Shown: positions 16,406-25,993 of the stretch, one piece after another
Layout of the letters: each line of letters starts with the position of its first letter
Position numbering within the stretch: position 1 is the first letter of the stretch
Source of the DNA: Kitasatospora humi
GTDB taxonomy: Bacteria > Actinomycetota > Actinomycetes > Streptomycetales > Streptomycetaceae
Direction: 5' to 3'
DNA: 64,000 nt
Assembly (NCBI RefSeq): GCF_020907985.1
Contig: NZ_JAJJPA010000006.1
Location: 202,628 to 266,627, forward strand
Position numbers and translations under genes: made by a program
Notes under the pieces: generated by a model
The model's input: the letters and a program-made list of their open reading frames with translations, nothing else
What the model was told of the DNA's origin: nothing
The model's database searches: none

Positions 16406-16789
16406 CTATGCGCACGTCTTGGTCAGTTCCCCCGCCGCGGCGGCCACCGGCCCGAGATCGGGGTGCTTGCCGTCCGCCATGGCCTGCTGGGCGTTCTGCA
16501 CGGCCTTGGAAAGGTCGTCGGCGGCCTTGGCGCTCTGCGGCCCGGCGTGGAGCTTTCCGGCGTCGTCGCTCAGCTTCTTGAGCGCGTCGGAGGTGCGTTG
16601 ACGACGTGCCTGGTCGGTCAACTGGCCGACGTTGGTGGCCGAATCCTCCAGGTCCTGCACATCACCGGTGATCGTGATGGCCGTCTTGCCGCAGCTCACC
16701 ACCTGCTTGCCGTCGCAGCCGACGAGCGCCGCGCCCGCCAACGCCAACACCGCGGCCACGCCGACGATCCGGCCTATCCCCACTGCCAT
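16406..16789 (-). CDS. Small predicted lipoprotein
   Basis: A 127-residue protein with a hydrophobic signal sequence ending in the lipobox LVGC (Cys25). The mature part is a helical, Asp/Lys/Ala-rich region (LEDSATNVGQLTDQARRQRT, KKLSDDAGKL) with one later Cys pair partner at the C-terminus. It follows GGGGAGGAG. No known domain; probably membrane-anchored on the outer face. Confidence 0.75.
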   Translation of the reverse strand: MAVGIGRIVGVAAVLALAGAALVGCDGKQVVSCGKTAITITGDVQDLEDSATNVGQLTDQARRQRTSDALKKLSDDAGKLHAGPQSAKAADDLSKAVQNAQQAMADGKHPDLGPVAAAAGELTKTCA

Positions 16790-16830
16790 CCCTGTTCTCC
16801 TCCCCCTGGTGGCTGCCGGTTCCGGGCGTG

Positions 16831-17208
16831 CTACGCCGCCCTGGTGGTGGTGATCTGCGAGGCGGTGTCGATCACTTCGTCCAGCACCTCTCGGGAGCGC
16901 ACCAATTCGGTGATCATGCGGTTGATGCGCTCGCGCTCGGCGGTGAGCTCGTCCACCAGCTCCGGGGTCGCGACCTCATTCGGGCGACCGTCCGCGTCCC
17001 TCATGCAGGGCAGCAGTTGGGCGATCTTCTTGCTGTTGAGGCCGGCCGCGTAGAGCGTCTGGATCCGCACCACCCGGTCCACCGCCCACTCCCCGTAGTC
17101 CCGGTGGCCGCCGGGCGTGCGCTCGGCCCGCAGCAGTCCCTGGGTCTCGTAGTAGCGCAGGGACCGCTCGCTCACCCCACTGCGCCGGGCCAGTTCACCG
17201 ATCCGCAT
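16831..17208 (-). CDS. MerR-family regulator
   Basis: A 125-residue protein with a canonical MerR DNA-binding domain (MRIGELARRSGVSERSLRYYETQGLL) followed by a dimerisation coiled coil (about residues 80-118). It has no C-terminal ligand domain. It is divergent from the SDR gene at 17373 and likely controls it. ATG 17208 marks the homology start. Confidence 0.9.
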   Translation of the reverse strand: MRIGELARRSGVSERSLRYYETQGLLRAERTPGGHRDYGEWAVDRVVRIQTLYAAGLNSKKIAQLLPCMRDADGRPNEVATPELVDELTAERERINRMITELVRSREVLDEVIDTASQITTTRAA

Positions 17209-17282
17209 GTCCCCACTCCCACCTGATGCCGTTTCAACTCGATTGTGGCACCGACGCTTGAGGTTGAAACCGCCACTCGTCC

Positions 17283-17314
17283 TTGAACCTGACACTGGTG
17301 GCAACTTCTACCAT
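17283..17314 (+). promoter_or_regulatory. Candidate MerR-controlled promoter of the SDR gene
   Basis: TTGAAC (17283-17288) and TACCAT (17309-17314) are separated by 20 bases. This over-long spacing is characteristic of MerR-activated promoters. An imperfect dyad (TGGTGG and CTACCA) lies in and next to the spacer. Confidence 0.4.
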
Positions 17315-17372
17315 GCTGCGGTGAGCGAGCGCACCGTTCACGCCAACGTCCGCGTCAACGGAGGAGAGAGCG

Positions 17373-18113
17373 ATGAGTGACCTGACCGGCAAGGTGGCAC
17401 TGGTGACCGGTGGCAGCCGCGGGATCGGCGCGGCGATAGCGAAGCGACTGGCCGACGAGGGCGCGGCAGTGGCACTGACCTACGTCCGGGCGGCTGAGGA
17501 GGCCCGCCAGGTCGTCAAGCAGATCGAGGCGGCCGGCGGCAAGGCCGTCGCCATCCAGGCCGACCTGACGCAGCCGACCGCCGCGGCGGCCGCCGTGGAG
17601 CAGACGGTGCGGGAGTTGGGCCGCATCGACGTCCTGGTGAACAACGCCGGATTCCTCACCTACGGCCCGCTGGCCGAGGTGTCCGCCGAGGAGCTGGACC
17701 GGGTGCTGGCGGTGGACGTCCGCTCGGTGTTCCTGGCCGCCCAGGCCGCCGCCAACCACATGGCCGACGGCGGTCGGATCATCAGCATCGGCTCGTGCTT
17801 CAACGGGCGGGTGCCGTTCCCGAACTTCGTGCTGCAGGCGACGGCCAAGTCCGCGCTCATCGGGCTGACCAAGGGGCTCGCCCGCGAGCTGGGCCCGCGC
17901 GGCATCACCGCCACCGTCGTCGACCCGGGCCCGATCGACACCGACATGAACCCGGCGGACGGCGACAGCGCCGAGGTCCAGCGCTCCCTCACCGCCCTGG
18001 GCCGGTACGGCGAGGCCGACGACATCGCCAACGCGGTGGCCTACCTGGCCGGCCCCGGCGGCCGCTACGTCACCGGCACCGCCCTCGCCGTGGACGGCGG
18101 CTACAACGCCTGA
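17373..18113 (+). CDS. SDR-family protein with altered catalytic Tyr
   Basis: A 246-residue classical SDR by overall pattern: TGGSRGIG cofactor motif near residue 13, NNAG near residue 90, catalytic-type Ser in SIGSCF, and the C-terminal YVTGTALAVDGG. The YxxxK active site instead reads Q-A-T-A-K (codons CAG GCG ACG GCC AAG, 17834-17848), so the catalytic Tyr is replaced by Gln. A normal oxidoreductase mechanism is therefore doubtful; a binding or altered role is possible. GGAGGAG precedes the ATG. It is divergent from a MerR gene. Confidence 0.85.
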   Translation: MSDLTGKVALVTGGSRGIGAAIAKRLADEGAAVALTYVRAAEEARQVVKQIEAAGGKAVAIQADLTQPTAAAAAVEQTVRELGRIDVLVNNAGFLTYGPLAEVSAEELDRVLAVDVRSVFLAAQAAANHMADGGRIISIGSCFNGRVPFPNFVLQATAKSALIGLTKGLARELGPRGITATVVDPGPIDTDMNPADGDSAEVQRSLTALGRYGEADDIANAVAYLAGPGGRYVTGTALAVDGGYNA

Positions 18114-18132
18114 CGACGTGGGCCGCACACGG

Positions 18133-18173
18133 CGCCGCGGGTGCCCACCAAGGCGGGGCGGGCACCCGCGGCG
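18133..18173. terminator. Strong bidirectional terminator
   Basis: CGCCGCGGGTGCCC (18133-18146) and its exact complement (18160-18173) form a 14-bp stem between convergent genes ending at 18113 and 18213. Confidence 0.75.
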
Positions 18174-18212
18174 TCATGGCGTGCCGCCGCCCGGACGATG
18201 CTCCCGCGGACC

Positions 18213-20381
18213 TCAGTCCTTGAACGTCCCGCCCTCCGCCGCGATCCGCTCCAGCATCGCCGGCGGGGCGAACCGCTCGCCGTACTGGGCGGCCAACTCG
18301 CGGGCCCGCGCGGCGAACCCGGCCGGGCCGCCCCGGTAGCCGTTGATGTACTGCAGCACGCCGCCGGTCCAGGCCGGGTAGCCGATGCCCAGGATGGAGC
18401 CGACGTTGGCGTCGGCGACGGAGGTCAGCACGCCCTCCTCCAGGCAGCGCACGCTGTCCAGCGCCTCCGCGAAGAGCATCCGCTCCTTCAGGTCCTCGAA
18501 CGGGACCTCGACGTCGGGGCGGGTGAAGTGCTCGCGCAGGCCCGGCCAGAGGCGGCCCCGCTTGCCGTTCTCGTCGTACTCGTAGAAGCCGGCGCCGCCG
18601 CTGCGCCCGGGCCGGTCGAACTCCTCGACCATCCGGTCGAAGACGACCTCCGCCGGGTGCGGCTCCCACACCCCGCCGACCTCCTCGACCGCGCGGCGGG
18701 CCTCGCCGCGGATCTTGCGGGGCAGCGTCAGCGTCAACTCGTCCAGCAGGGACAGCACCTTCGCGGGGTACCCGGCCTGGGCGGCCGCCTGCTCGATCGA
18801 GGCCGGCTCGACGCCCTCCGCCACCATGGCGACGCCCTCGTTGAGGAACTGGCCGATCACCCGCGAGGTGAAGAACCCGCGCGAGTCGTTGACCACGATC
18901 GGGGTCTTGCCCAACGTCCGCACCAGGTCGAAGGCGCGGGCCACCGCCTCCTCGCCGGTCCGGGTGCCGCGGATGATCTCGACGAGCGGCATCTTGTCGA
19001 CCGGCGAGAAGAAGTGCAGGCCGATGAAGTCGGCGTCCCGCTCGACTCCCTCCGCCAGCAGGCTGATCGGCAGCGTGGAGGTGTTGGAGCAGAGCAGCGC
19101 GTCCGGCGCGACGACGCCTTGCACCTCCTGGAAGACCTTGTGCTTGAGCTCGACGTTCTCGAAGACGGCCTCGATCACCGCGTCGCAGCCCGCCAGGTCG
19201 GCGACGTCCGCGGTGGCCGTGATCCGGCCGAGCAGCTCGTCACGCTGCTCCGCCGTGCTCCGGCCGCGCGCGACCGCCTTGTCCAACAGCTTGGCGGAGT
19301 ACGCCTTGCCGTGCTCGGCGGCCTCGACGGTCACGTCCTTGAGCACGACCTGGAGCCCTGCCTTGGCGCACGCGTAGGCGATGCCCGCGCCCATCATCCC
19401 GGCGCCCAGCACGGCGACCTTGGACACCTGCCGCTCGGGCACCCCGGTCGGCCGGGAGGCACCGGCGTTGACCGCCTGCATGTCGAAGAACAGCGCCTGG
19501 ATCATGTTCTTGGCGGTCTGGCCGGTCGCCAACTCGGTGAAGTAGCGCGCCTCGATGACCATCGCGGTGTCGACGTCGACCTGGCTGCTCTCCACCGCGG
19601 CGGCCAGCACGTTGCGCGGCGCGGGGTACGGCGCGCCGTTCAGCTGCTTGCGCAGGTTGGCGGGGTAGGCCGGGAGTTGGGCGGCCAGCGCGGGCGTCGA
19701 GGGAGTACCGCCCGGGATCTTGTAGCCCTTGACGTCCCACGGCTGCTGGGCGGTCTCGTGGGCCAGCACCCAGGCCCGCGCCTTGGCGAGCAACTCGTCC
19801 TGACTGCCCGCCAGTTCGTGGATCAGGCCGGCCTCGACCGCGGCCGCCGGGCGGTACTGGCGGCCGGTCAGCAGCCACTTCAGCAGCGCGTCCGCCAGGC
19901 CGAGCAGCCGCACGGTGCGCACCACACCGCCGCCGCCCGGCAGCAGGCCCAGGGTCACCTCGGGGAACCCGATCTTGCTCTTCGGCGTGTCCAGCGCGAT
20001 CCGGTGGTGGCAGGCCAGCGCCAGCTCCAGGCCACCGCCCAGCGCACTGCCGTTGATCGCGGCGACCACCGGAACGCCCAGCGTCTCCAGGGTGCGCATG
20101 GCCTGCTTCAGCTTCAGCGACCCGGCGAGGAACTCCTCGGCCTGGTCGGGCCGGACGGCGGAGAGCATCCGCAGGTCGCCACCGGCGAAGAAGGTCTTCT
20201 TGGCGGAGGTGAGGATCACGCCGCGCAGGCCCTCGGTCGCGGCCAGGTGCGCCACGACCTCCTGGAACTGCTCGGTGAAGCGGGAGTTCATGGTGTTGAC
20301 GGACTGGTCCGGGTCGTCGAGGACGAGGGTGACGATCCCCTCCTCGTCCTGCTCCCAGCGGATCACGGTCGGCTCGCTCAT
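18213..20381 (-). CDS. FadB-type enoyl-CoA hydratase/3-hydroxyacyl-CoA dehydrogenase
   Basis: A 722-residue bifunctional beta-oxidation alpha subunit. The N-terminal crotonase domain (about 1-190) has oxyanion-hole segments KKTFFAGGDLRML and GSALGGGLELALACHHRIA. The NAD-binding domain follows (VAVLGAGMMGAGIAYACAKAG near residue 322), then SNTSTLPIS and the C-terminal dehydrogenase domains. It hydrates 2-enoyl-CoA and oxidises 3-hydroxyacyl-CoA. It is the last gene of a minus-strand operon after the thiolase (35-base gap), and the two probably form one complex. Confidence 0.93.
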   Translation of the reverse strand: MSEPTVIRWEQDEEGIVTLVLDDPDQSVNTMNSRFTEQFQEVVAHLAATEGLRGVILTSAKKTFFAGGDLRMLSAVRPDQAEEFLAGSLKLKQAMRTLETLGVPVVAAINGSALGGGLELALACHHRIALDTPKSKIGFPEVTLGLLPGGGGVVRTVRLLGLADALLKWLLTGRQYRPAAAVEAGLIHELAGSQDELLAKARAWVLAHETAQQPWDVKGYKIPGGTPSTPALAAQLPAYPANLRKQLNGAPYPAPRNVLAAAVESSQVDVDTAMVIEARYFTELATGQTAKNMIQALFFDMQAVNAGASRPTGVPERQVSKVAVLGAGMMGAGIAYACAKAGLQVVLKDVTVEAAEHGKAYSAKLLDKAVARGRSTAEQRDELLGRITATADVADLAGCDAVIEAVFENVELKHKVFQEVQGVVAPDALLCSNTSTLPISLLAEGVERDADFIGLHFFSPVDKMPLVEIIRGTRTGEEAVARAFDLVRTLGKTPIVVNDSRGFFTSRVIGQFLNEGVAMVAEGVEPASIEQAAAQAGYPAKVLSLLDELTLTLPRKIRGEARRAVEEVGGVWEPHPAEVVFDRMVEEFDRPGRSGGAGFYEYDENGKRGRLWPGLREHFTRPDVEVPFEDLKERMLFAEALDSVRCLEEGVLTSVADANVGSILGIGYPAWTGGVLQYINGYRGGPAGFAARARELAAQYGERFAPPAMLERIAAEGGTFKD

Positions 20382-20416
20382 AACAGGTGGCTCCAGTAAG
20401 TCGAGTGAGGGGGACG

Positions 20417-21631
20417 TCAGATGCGCTCGACGATGGTGGCGATGCCCATGCCGCCGCCCACGCAGAGGGTGGCCAGGCCGTAGCGGAGCTCGCGGCGCTC
20501 CAGCTCGTCGATCAGGGTGCCGAGGATCATCGCGCCGGTCGCACCCAGCGGGTGGCCCAGTGCGATCGCACCGCCGTTGACGTTCACCTGCTCGTGCGAG
20601 AAGCCGAGTTCGCCCATGAAGCGCAGCACCACCGAGGCGAACGCCTCGTTGATCTCGACCAGGTCGATGTCGGCGGCGGTCAGGCCGGCCTTGGCGAGCG
20701 CCTTGCGGGTGGCGGGGGCCGGGCCGGTGAGCATGATGGTGGGCTCGGAGCCGGAGACCGCCGCCGAGACGATCCGGGCGCGCGGGCGCAGCCCGTAGCG
20801 CTCACCGATCTCCCGGTTGCCGATCGCCACCAGCGAGGCGCCGTCGACGATGCCGGAGGAGTTGCCGGCGGTGTGCACGTGGTCGATCTGCTCGACCCAG
20901 TGGTACTTCTGCAGTGCCACCGCGTCGAAGCCGCCCATTTCGCCGATGGTCGCGAAGGCGGGCTTGAGGGCGGCCAGGGTCTCGACCGTGGTGCCCGGGC
21001 GCAGGTACTCGTCGCGCTCCAGCACCACCAGGCCGTTGCGGTCGCGCACCGGCACCACCGAGCGGTCGAAGAGGCCGTCGGCCTGGGCCTTGGCGGCGCG
21101 GGCCTGGGACTCGGCCGCGTAACCGTCCACGTCGGTGCGGGAGAAGCCGCCGATGGTGGCGATCAGGTCGGCACCGATGCCCTGCGGCACGAAGTTGACC
21201 TCGAACGAGGTCATCGGGTCCATCATCCAGGCCCCGCCGTCGGAGCCCATCGGCACCCGGGACATCGACTCGACGCCGCCGGCCAGCACCAGGTCCTCGA
21301 AGCCCGAACGGACCTTGGCCGCGGCCAGGTTGACCGACTCCAGGCCGGAGGCGCAGAAGCGGTTCTCCTGCACGCCGGCCACGGTGTCGGGCAGGCCGGC
21401 GGCGATGGCCGCGATCCGGGCGATGTCGGAGCCCTGGTCGCCGTGCGGGCTGACCACGCCGAGCACGATGTCGTCGATCGCGGCCGGGTCGAGGTCGGGC
21501 AGCCGGTGGCGCATCTCGCGGATCAGCCCGACCACCAGGTCGATCGGCTTGGTGCCGTGCAGGGCACCACCTGCCTTGCCGCGTCCGCGCGGGGTGCGGA
21601 TCGCCTCGTAGACGTACGCTTCGGTGCTCAC
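20417..21631 (-). CDS. Acetyl-CoA C-acyltransferase (thiolase, FadA type)
   Basis: A 404-residue thiolase. The nucleophilic Cys is in [14 protein letters not shown] (near residue 91), the second active-site region is NEAFA plus [15 protein letters not shown], and the acid/base Cys is in LCVGGGMG near the end. It cleaves 3-ketoacyl-CoA in beta-oxidation. GTG 21631 overlaps the stop of the upstream racemase gene by 4 bases, indicating translational coupling. Confidence 0.93.
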   Translation of the reverse strand: MSTEAYVYEAIRTPRGRGKAGGALHGTKPIDLVVGLIREMRHRLPDLDPAAIDDIVLGVVSPHGDQGSDIARIAAIAAGLPDTVAGVQENRFCASGLESVNLAAAKVRSGFEDLVLAGGVESMSRVPMGSDGGAWMMDPMTSFEVNFVPQGIGADLIATIGGFSRTDVDGYAAESQARAAKAQADGLFDRSVVPVRDRNGLVVLERDEYLRPGTTVETLAALKPAFATIGEMGGFDAVALQKYHWVEQIDHVHTAGNSSGIVDGASLVAIGNREIGERYGLRPRARIVSAAVSGSEPTIMLTGPAPATRKALAKAGLTAADIDLVEINEAFASVVLRFMGELGFSHEQVNVNGGAIALGHPLGATGAMILGTLIDELERRELRYGLATLCVGGGMGIATIVERI

Positions 21632-22791
21632 GATGGCCTCTCTGAAGGGTCGGGACGGTCAGCGGGGTCGAGTGCGGGAACGCCCCAGTCGCGGGCGACT
21701 TCGGCGGTGTCGGCGCCGGGGCGGCCGGGCGGGCGCCGCAGTGTGCCGGGGGTGGCGGAGAACCGCGGGGCGGGGGCGGGCTGGGTGACGCCGTGCCGGG
21801 TCGGGTAGGTGCCGCGGGCCACCAGGTGCGGATCGGCGGCAGCCTGACGCAGCGTCAGCACCTCGGCGACGCAGGCGTCCGAGCCGGCGAAGACGGTGCG
21901 CCACTCGGCGCTGGTGCGGGCGGCGAAGCGGGTGGCGATCAGCGCGCGCAGTTCGGGCCAGCGGTCCGTCTCGTACTGGCCGGGCGCGTCGGCCGGCAGC
22001 TCCAGCAGGCGGGCGAACTCGGCGTAGAACTGCGGCTCCAGCGCGCCCACCGCGAAGTGCCCGCCGTCGCTTGCCTGGTAGACCGCGTAGCAGGGGGCGC
22101 CGCCGTCCAGCAGGTTGACGCCGCGGCGGTCGTGCCAGCTGCCCTGGGCGAGCAACCCCCAGATCAGGGTGGCCAGGTGGGCGGTGCCGTCGACGATGGC
22201 GGCGTCCACCACCTGGCCGGTGCCGGTCGCGCGGGCGTGGTGCAGGGCGGCGAGCAGGCCGACCACCAGGTAGAGCGAGCCGCCCGCGAAGTCGCCGAGC
22301 AGGTTGGCGGGGACCGACGGCGGGCCGCCCGGCGGGCCGATCATGCCGAGCACGCCGGTGAGGGCGACGTAGTCGATGTCGTGGCCGGCGGTGGCGGCGA
22401 GCGGCCCGTCCTGGCCCCAGCCGGTCATCCGGCCGTAGACCAGGGCCGGATTGCGGGCCAGGCAGGCCTCGGGGCCGACACCCAACCGTTCGGCGACACC
22501 GGGCCGGTAGCCCTCGATCAGCAGGTCGGCCCGTTCCACCAGGGCCAGCACCCGGTCCAGCCCGGCGGGGGACTTGAGGTCGACCAGCACCGAGCGCTTG
22601 TTGCGGTTGGTCAGGTCGTACGCCGGATCCTGGGCCAGCGGCGAGCCGTTGGGGCGGTCGACCCGCACCACGTCGGCGCCGAGGTCGCCGAGCAGCATCG
22701 CGGCGAACGGCCCGGGCCCGATCCCCGCCAGTTCGACCACCCGGACGCCGGTCAGCGGCCCGGCCGCGCCGGCCGCCCCGGAACCGACCAC
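21628..22791 (-). CDS. Alpha-methylacyl-CoA racemase / CaiB-BaiF family
   Basis: A 387-residue class III CoA-transferase-fold protein. Residues typical of AMACR are present: His in the GHDIDYVAL loop, Asp in NLLGDFAGG and Glu in [13 protein letters not shown] epimerises 2-methylacyl-CoA so that methyl-branched chains can enter beta-oxidation. That fits its place as first gene of an operon with thiolase and FadB-type enzymes. GTG 22791 is preceded by GAGGAGG at 8 bases. A longer upstream frame carries no family homology. Confidence 0.88.
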   Translation of the reverse strand: MVGSGAAGAAGPLTGVRVVELAGIGPGPFAAMLLGDLGADVVRVDRPNGSPLAQDPAYDLTNRNKRSVLVDLKSPAGLDRVLALVERADLLIEGYRPGVAERLGVGPEACLARNPALVYGRMTGWGQDGPLAATAGHDIDYVALTGVLGMIGPPGGPPSVPANLLGDFAGGSLYLVVGLLAALHHARATGTGQVVDAAIVDGTAHLATLIWGLLAQGSWHDRRGVNLLDGGAPCYAVYQASDGGHFAVGALEPQFYAEFARLLELPADAPGQYETDRWPELRALIATRFAARTSAEWRTVFAGSDACVAEVLTLRQAAADPHLVARGTYPTRHGVTQPAPAPRFSATPGTLRRPPGRPGADTAEVARDWGVPALDPADRPDPSERPS

Positions 22792-22811
22792 GCGATCGCC
22801 TCCTCGCGAGC

Positions 22812-22866
22812 GTGACAGTGAAGCTGTAACACTGCGGATGGTATGCCGGTGACCGGCGAGTAACAA
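22812..22866 (-). promoter_or_regulatory. Promoter and candidate operator of the beta-oxidation operon
   Basis: On the minus strand TTGTTA (22861-22866) and TACCAT (22838-22843) are separated by exactly 17 bases. Just downstream, at the expected transcription start, lies a dyad with arms ACAG and CTGT around 5 bases, within 22812-22832. It could be the site of an unidentified fatty-acid regulator. Confidence 0.45.
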
Positions 22867-22910
22867 GAGCCCCGGGGCGCCCGGCCGGAGCGTCCCGGGC
22901 CCCTGCGGGC

Positions 22911-22959
22911 GAGCCCCCGGGACACCCCGTGCGAAGCGCCCCCGGGACACCCGTGCGAA
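22911..22959. repeat. Imperfect 24-25 bp tandem repeat
   Basis: Two adjacent copies of a GCCCCCGGGACACCC-GTGCGAA type unit, followed by a third partial GC-rich copy. They lie between the beta-oxidation promoter and the EI24 gene. Function unknown. Confidence 0.55.
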
Positions 22960-23059
22960 GCGCCCGGGGGCGCCTGGCGGACGGGCCGCCGTGCCGGAGC
23001 CGCGACAACCGTGATCCCGGCATCGCGGCCGGTCAGCGGCGCGCCATAGGCTGATCAGT

Positions 23060-23806
23060 ATGTCTGATCTGCTGACGGGTGTGGGCGCGCTGTGGCGCGG
23101 GCAGGTGTGGGTGGCGCGGCGGCCGCGCTGGTGGCTCTTCGGGCTGCTCCCGGCGCTGGTCGCGCTGGTGCTCGTCGGTGCCGCGCTGACCGCTCTCGCC
23201 TGGTGGGCGGGCGACATCGTCGACTGGGCCACCCCGTTCGCCGCGCACTGGAGTTCCGGGGAACGGGCGCTGCTGCGCGACACGGCCACCGCGCTGCTCA
23301 TCGGCGTCGGGGCGCTGATCGCGATCGTCACGTTCACCGGCCTCACCGTGGCCATCGGGCAGCCGTTCTACGAGCGGCTGGTGCGCGCGGTGCTCCCGCC
23401 GCCGCCCGGGGCACCGGAGATCGGGATCGGCGACGCGCTGGCCGCCGCGCTGCGGATCGGATTCCGTACCGCGCTCTGCTCGGTCGGACTGTTCGCGCTC
23501 GGCTGCGTGCCGGTGCTCGGCCAGCTGCTGGCACCGGCGCTCGGGTTCTGCGTCGCCGGGTACTTCCTCACCGTGGAGCTCACCGGCATCGCCTTCGACC
23601 TGCACGGCGTGCCGCCCCGGGAGCGGCTGCGCGGTCGGCGGACGGCGGCGATCGGCTTCGGGCTGCCGCTGGTGCTGGCCTTCCTGGTCCCGTTCGCCAC
23701 GGTGCTGCTGATGCCCGGCGCGGTGGCCGGCGCGGCGCTGCTGGTCGCGGACCGACCGCCGCGCCCGGAAAACCGGTTGCGGCCGCCCGTAGGCTCCTTC
23801 GAATGA
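23060..23806 (+). CDS. EI24-domain (CysZ-like) integral membrane protein
   Basis: A 248-residue protein with several hydrophobic helices (about residues 27-50, 75-100, 128-165 and 195-235) in the EI24 pattern, including the loop GQPFYERLVRAVLPP. CysZ members transport sulfate; many actinobacterial EI24 proteins are uncharacterised, so transport is only a possibility. A TAGGCT hexamer ends 7 bases before the ATG and no SD is seen, suggesting a leaderless start. The stop overlaps the next ATG by 4 bases. Confidence 0.8.
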   Translation: MSDLLTGVGALWRGQVWVARRPRWWLFGLLPALVALVLVGAALTALAWWAGDIVDWATPFAAHWSSGERALLRDTATALLIGVGALIAIVTFTGLTVAIGQPFYERLVRAVLPPPPGAPEIGIGDALAAALRIGFRTALCSVGLFALGCVPVLGQLLAPALGFCVAGYFLTVELTGIAFDLHGVPPRERLRGRRTAAIGFGLPLVLAFLVPFATVLLMPGAVAGAALLVADRPPRPENRLRPPVGSFE

Positions 23807-24579
23807 CGGCACCCGACACGCTCCTGGACTTGTACGACCGCCAGTTCCGCCGCAGTTCCGATGCCCACGGCAGGCTGCTGGAACACGACGGCGGCCCGCT
23901 GGTGCGCGGCGGCGGCGCAGGCAACATCCTCACCGGCCGCCGGCCCGGTCTCGGGGTGACGGGCGCCGAGTTGGACGAGTTGATCCGCCGCCAGGTCGCC
24001 GACGGCACGGCGGTGCACTGGCGGGTCCACGGCCACGACCGGCCCGCCGAGCTGGGCGAGCGGCTGCTGGCCGCCGGGTTCACCGCCAAGCGCCGCGGCA
24101 CGGTGCTGGTCGGCGAGACCGCGGCCCTGACCGGTGAGGTGCCGCTGCCGGCCGGCGTGACGATCCGCCGGACCACCGACCCGTCGGACGCCGACCGGAT
24201 CGCCGAGCAGCACACCGAGGTCTGGGGCGAGGACTTGAGCCGCCTCGCCAGGGTGCTCAAGGACCGGATGGCCAACCGGCCGGACAGCACCCCGATCCTG
24301 CTGGCCGAGGCCGCCGACGGCACCCTGGTGTGCAGCGCCTGGACGGTGCTGCGCGAGGACAGCGACTTCGCCGGCCTGGTCGGCGGCTCGACGCTGCGGG
24401 CCTGGCGGGGCCGCGGCATCTACCGTGCGCTGGTCGCCCACCGGGCCCGGATCGCCGAGCGGCACGGCTACCGCTACCTGCACGTGGAGGCCTCCGACGA
24501 CAGCGCCCCGATCCTGCGCCGGCTCGGCTTCCAGGCGATCACCACGGTGACGCTGTACGACTGGACACCGCCGGCCTGA
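23803..24579 (+). CDS. GNAT-family N-acetyltransferase
   Basis: A 258-residue protein with a variable N-terminal part and a C-terminal GNAT fold. The acetyl-CoA pyrophosphate-binding loop is the segment LRAWRGRGIYRALVAHRARIAERHG, and the last strand is YRYLHVEASDDSAPILRRLGF. The substrate is unknown. It is translationally coupled to the EI24 gene by an ATGA overlap. Confidence 0.85.
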   Translation: MTAPDTLLDLYDRQFRRSSDAHGRLLEHDGGPLVRGGGAGNILTGRRPGLGVTGAELDELIRRQVADGTAVHWRVHGHDRPAELGERLLAAGFTAKRRGTVLVGETAALTGEVPLPAGVTIRRTTDPSDADRIAEQHTEVWGEDLSRLARVLKDRMANRPDSTPILLAEAADGTLVCSAWTVLREDSDFAGLVGGSTLRAWRGRGIYRALVAHRARIAERHGYRYLHVEASDDSAPILRRLGFQAITTVTLYDWTPPA

Positions 24580-24685
24580 CCCGGACCGGTCGCTCCGTGC
24601 CGGGGCCCCTCCCTCGGACGGGGGATGCGGAGATCAACCGAACGATTGACGCACCGTCGCCCGCCCCGGCCGTAGGGTCGGTCCC

Positions 24686-25993
24686 ATGCGAACCTTGACG
24701 GCGTTCCTGGTGGGCCGCACGGCCCGGGTGCGGTGGGTGCACCTGGTGCTGGGCGGTGCGCTGCTGATGCCGTTCTGGATGCTCGGCACGGTGCTGGTCT
24801 CCACGGTGTACGCCGAGCCCGGCGGGAGCGCCCAGGCCGGTCCGTGGCGCGCCGTCCTGGCCCAGCTGCCGGCGGTGCTGGTGGCACTGCCGATGGCCTG
24901 GGTGGTCGCGTTGCTGCCGGTCGCCCGGGTGCTGCTGGCCACCGCCGCCCGGGCGCTGGCGGCCAGCCGCGCCGGAGAGTTCGCCCACACCCCGGCCGAC
25001 AGCTGGGCGGCCCGGCGGCGCACCGCGCACTGGTTCGTGCTGCACCTACTGGTCGGCGGGGTGGTCAGCGGGCTGTCGCTGGCGATTCCGCCACTGGTGC
25101 TGCTGCTCTGCGTCTCACCGCTGGGATTCCTGGGCCATCCCGGGCTGGGGCTGGTCCACCAGGCCCTCGGCGCGCATCCGCCGCCCACTCCCCCGCTCGG
25201 CCTGGCGGTGCTGCTCGGGCTGCTGCTGGTCAGCGCGGGCGCCGGTGCGCTGCTGGCCCGCTGCGCCCCGGTGCTGCTCGGCCCGACGCCGGCCGAGCGG
25301 CTGGCCGCCGCGGAGCGCCGTTCGCTGGTCCTGGCGCAGCGCAACCGGCTGGCCCGGGAGCTGCACGACTCGGTCGGGCACGCACTCACCGCGGTGACCA
25401 TCCAGGCCGGTGCGGCCCGCCGGGTGCTGCACCGTGATCCCGCGTTCGCCGAGGAGGCGCTGCTCGCCATCGAGGAGGCGGCCCGCACCGCCGTGGGTGA
25501 GCTGGACACCGTGCTCGGCATCCTGCGCGAGGACGCCGACGACGGCGCCGACCCACCGGCCGGCGCCCCCGGCAGCGAGGGCGCCCGCCACGCCACCGGC
25601 CCGACGCTGGCCTCGCTCGACCTGCTGGCCCGTCAGCTGGGGCTGGCCGGGGTGCCGGTGACGGTCCGGACTGGGCCGGGAGTGGCAGCGCTGCCCGACG
25701 CGCTCTCCCGGGAGGCCTACCGCATCGTGCAGGAGGGGCTGACCAATGTGCTGCGCCACGCCGGCTCGGTGCCGGCCGTGCTGACGCTCGACATCGACCG
25801 AGGACGGCTGACCGTGGAACTGACCAATCCGGTGGGCGCCGGGCGCCCGAGCCGGCCCGGCGGCGGGCGCGGGCTGCGCGGAGTGGCCGAACGCGCCGCC
25901 GCGCGCGGCGGCGGCTGCGAGAGCGGCCGCACGGCCGACGGGGGCGGCTGGCGGCTCGCGGTCTGGCTGCCGGTGGAGGTGGCGGCGGCATGA
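24686..25993 (+). CDS. NarL-type sensor histidine kinase
   Basis: A 435-residue protein with four N-terminal membrane helices (about 11-35, 53-85, 115-145, 170-200), a HisKA_3 dimerisation domain with phospho-acceptor His227 in ARELHDSVGHALTAV, and an HATPase_c domain (N box QEGLTNVLRHAG, G box GRGLRGVAERAA). No large extracytoplasmic sensor is seen, so it may sense membrane signals. It overlaps the response regulator gene by 4 bases. Confidence 0.93.
   Translation: MRTLTAFLVGRTARVRWVHLVLGGALLMPFWMLGTVLVSTVYAEPGGSAQAGPWRAVLAQLPAVLVALPMAWVVALLPVARVLLATAARALAASRAGEFAHTPADSWAARRRTAHWFVLHLLVGGVVSGLSLAIPPLVLLLCVSPLGFLGHPGLGLVHQALGAHPPPTPPLGLAVLLGLLLVSAGAGALLARCAPVLLGPTPAERLAAAERRSLVLAQRNRLARELHDSVGHALTAVTIQAGAARRVLHRDPAFAEEALLAIEEAARTAVGELDTVLGILREDADDGADPPAGAPGSEGARHATGPTLASLDLLARQLGLAGVPVTVRTGPGVAALPDALSREAYRIVQEGLTNVLRHAGSVPAVLTLDIDRGRLTVELTNPVGAGRPSRPGGGRGLRGVAERAAARGGGCESGRTADGGGWRLAVWLPVEVAAA

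Noticed and set aside
18141..20399. Long plus-strand frame opposite the FadB-type gene
   Set aside because: The FadB-type protein is complete on the minus strand, and the antisense product is low-complexity.
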